Source: Pilasporangium apinafurcum (Eukaryota > Oomycota > Peronosporomycetes > Pythiales > Pythiaceae). Taken from it: 59,092 bases of DNA. Positions 58,802-59,092 of the stretch are shown here, one piece after another. Both the position numbers and the translations under genes were made by a program. Each line of letters opens with the position of its first letter. Position 1 is the first letter of the stretch. Under the pieces are notes generated by a model. That model had not been told where the DNA came from and ran no database searches. It saw only the letters and a program-made list of their open reading frames with translations. The stretch covers positions 42,975 to 102,066 of the forward strand of contig BCKE01000087.1 of assembly GCA_001600495.1 (NCBI GenBank), in the 5' to 3' direction.

Positions 58802-58865
58802 CTGACCTCGAACGCAAGGTCAGGCACATGCCGATGCCACGCTTGTCCCTTGCGTGCGAGGTCAG
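58802..58865. repeat. 18-base-pair hairpin
   Basis: CTGACCTCGAACGCAAGG (58802-58819) and CCTTGCGTGCGAGGTCAG (58848-58865) are complementary with a single mismatch around a 28-base loop. The arms are GC-rich in an AT-rich setting. Foldback element, terminator or small-RNA precursor cannot be separated from sequence alone. Confidence 0.55.
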
Positions 58866-59092
58866 GCATGTGTTACAGCTTGGGCAGTAGATGGTAAATG
58901 GAAAAGTGAGATTGAGCGAGGTCTTTTAAAGTTCTACGGCTACTACTATCCACTAATCTTCATGGTTCACATTCAATGTCCTACGGATTTGCATTCAATC
59001 CTGGTTTCCTATGATTGCTAACCTTCCTAGCCAATGATATTCTTATCTGACACTTCGTCACTAATTAGACGTACTGGTGTGTAATCAATTAG
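58866..59092. other. Window end, repeat-like sequence
   Basis: The stretch 58,885-58,960 (GATGGTAAATGGAAAAGTGA and onward) resembles 58,600-58,655, suggesting a diverged duplication around the hairpin. No gene seen. Confidence 0.3.

Overview
The window reads as nuclear DNA of an oomycete. The evidence is short GT-AG introns (mostly about 50-90 bases), an outer-arm dynein heavy chain typical of flagellated (zoospore-forming) species, a lineage-specific bZIP-like/M96-like gene family, and matches to the oomycete initiator (core TCATTYYNCAWTTT) 30-100 bases before many start codons. The AT-leaning, fairly compact layout would fit a downy mildew or white rust (e.g. Albugo) better than a GC-rich Phytophthora or Saprolegnia, but the genus is a guess.

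Left part (1-34,971), ordinary genes: a GNAT/AANAT-PhzF fusion (minus, 3' end cut by the window), a bHLH protein with a PAS-like region, a two-exon membrane/coiled-coil protein, the GPI-anchor subunit PIG-Q/Gpi1 (10 exons), an acyl-CoA delta-9 desaturase, mitochondrial ornithine carbamoyltransferase (9 exons), a beta-class outer-arm dynein heavy chain (13.6 kb of CDS, almost all one exon), a NUDT9/NUDT22-like Nudix hydrolase, autophagy E2 ATG3 and a Rab2-like GTPase. They belong to unrelated pathways; nothing resembles an operon.

Right part (about 35-59 kb), a gene-poor, repeat-rich accessory region: six divergent paralogues of one family of about 400-450 residues (putative bZIP-like N-terminus plus a long conserved C-terminal domain) in mixed orientation, interspersed with decayed mobile elements, a TIR element enclosing a tRNA-like sequence, hairpins, and a broken gene for a Gly/Trp-rich protein.

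The most interesting system is a set of at least seven decayed copies of TnpB/Fanzor-like elements (eukaryotic relatives of the RNA-guided nuclease TnpB). There are two families. Family I (Fanzor1-like, with DPG, IDE and ERDVN motifs) has three copies: 15,443-16,490, 36,666-36,860 and 37,220-37,517. Family II (TnpB/Fanzor2-like, with a CxxC zinc ribbon and DRDVN) has four: 16,494-17,017, 43,190-43,630, 51,550-51,917 and 57,670-58,150. Family I copies share a non-coding 3' end with a base-paired stem that covaries among copies, the place where a guide-RNA scaffold would be expected. Family II copies share a 5' palindrome that also covaries. One composite of both families lies in the gap between the ornithine carbamoyltransferase and dynein genes.
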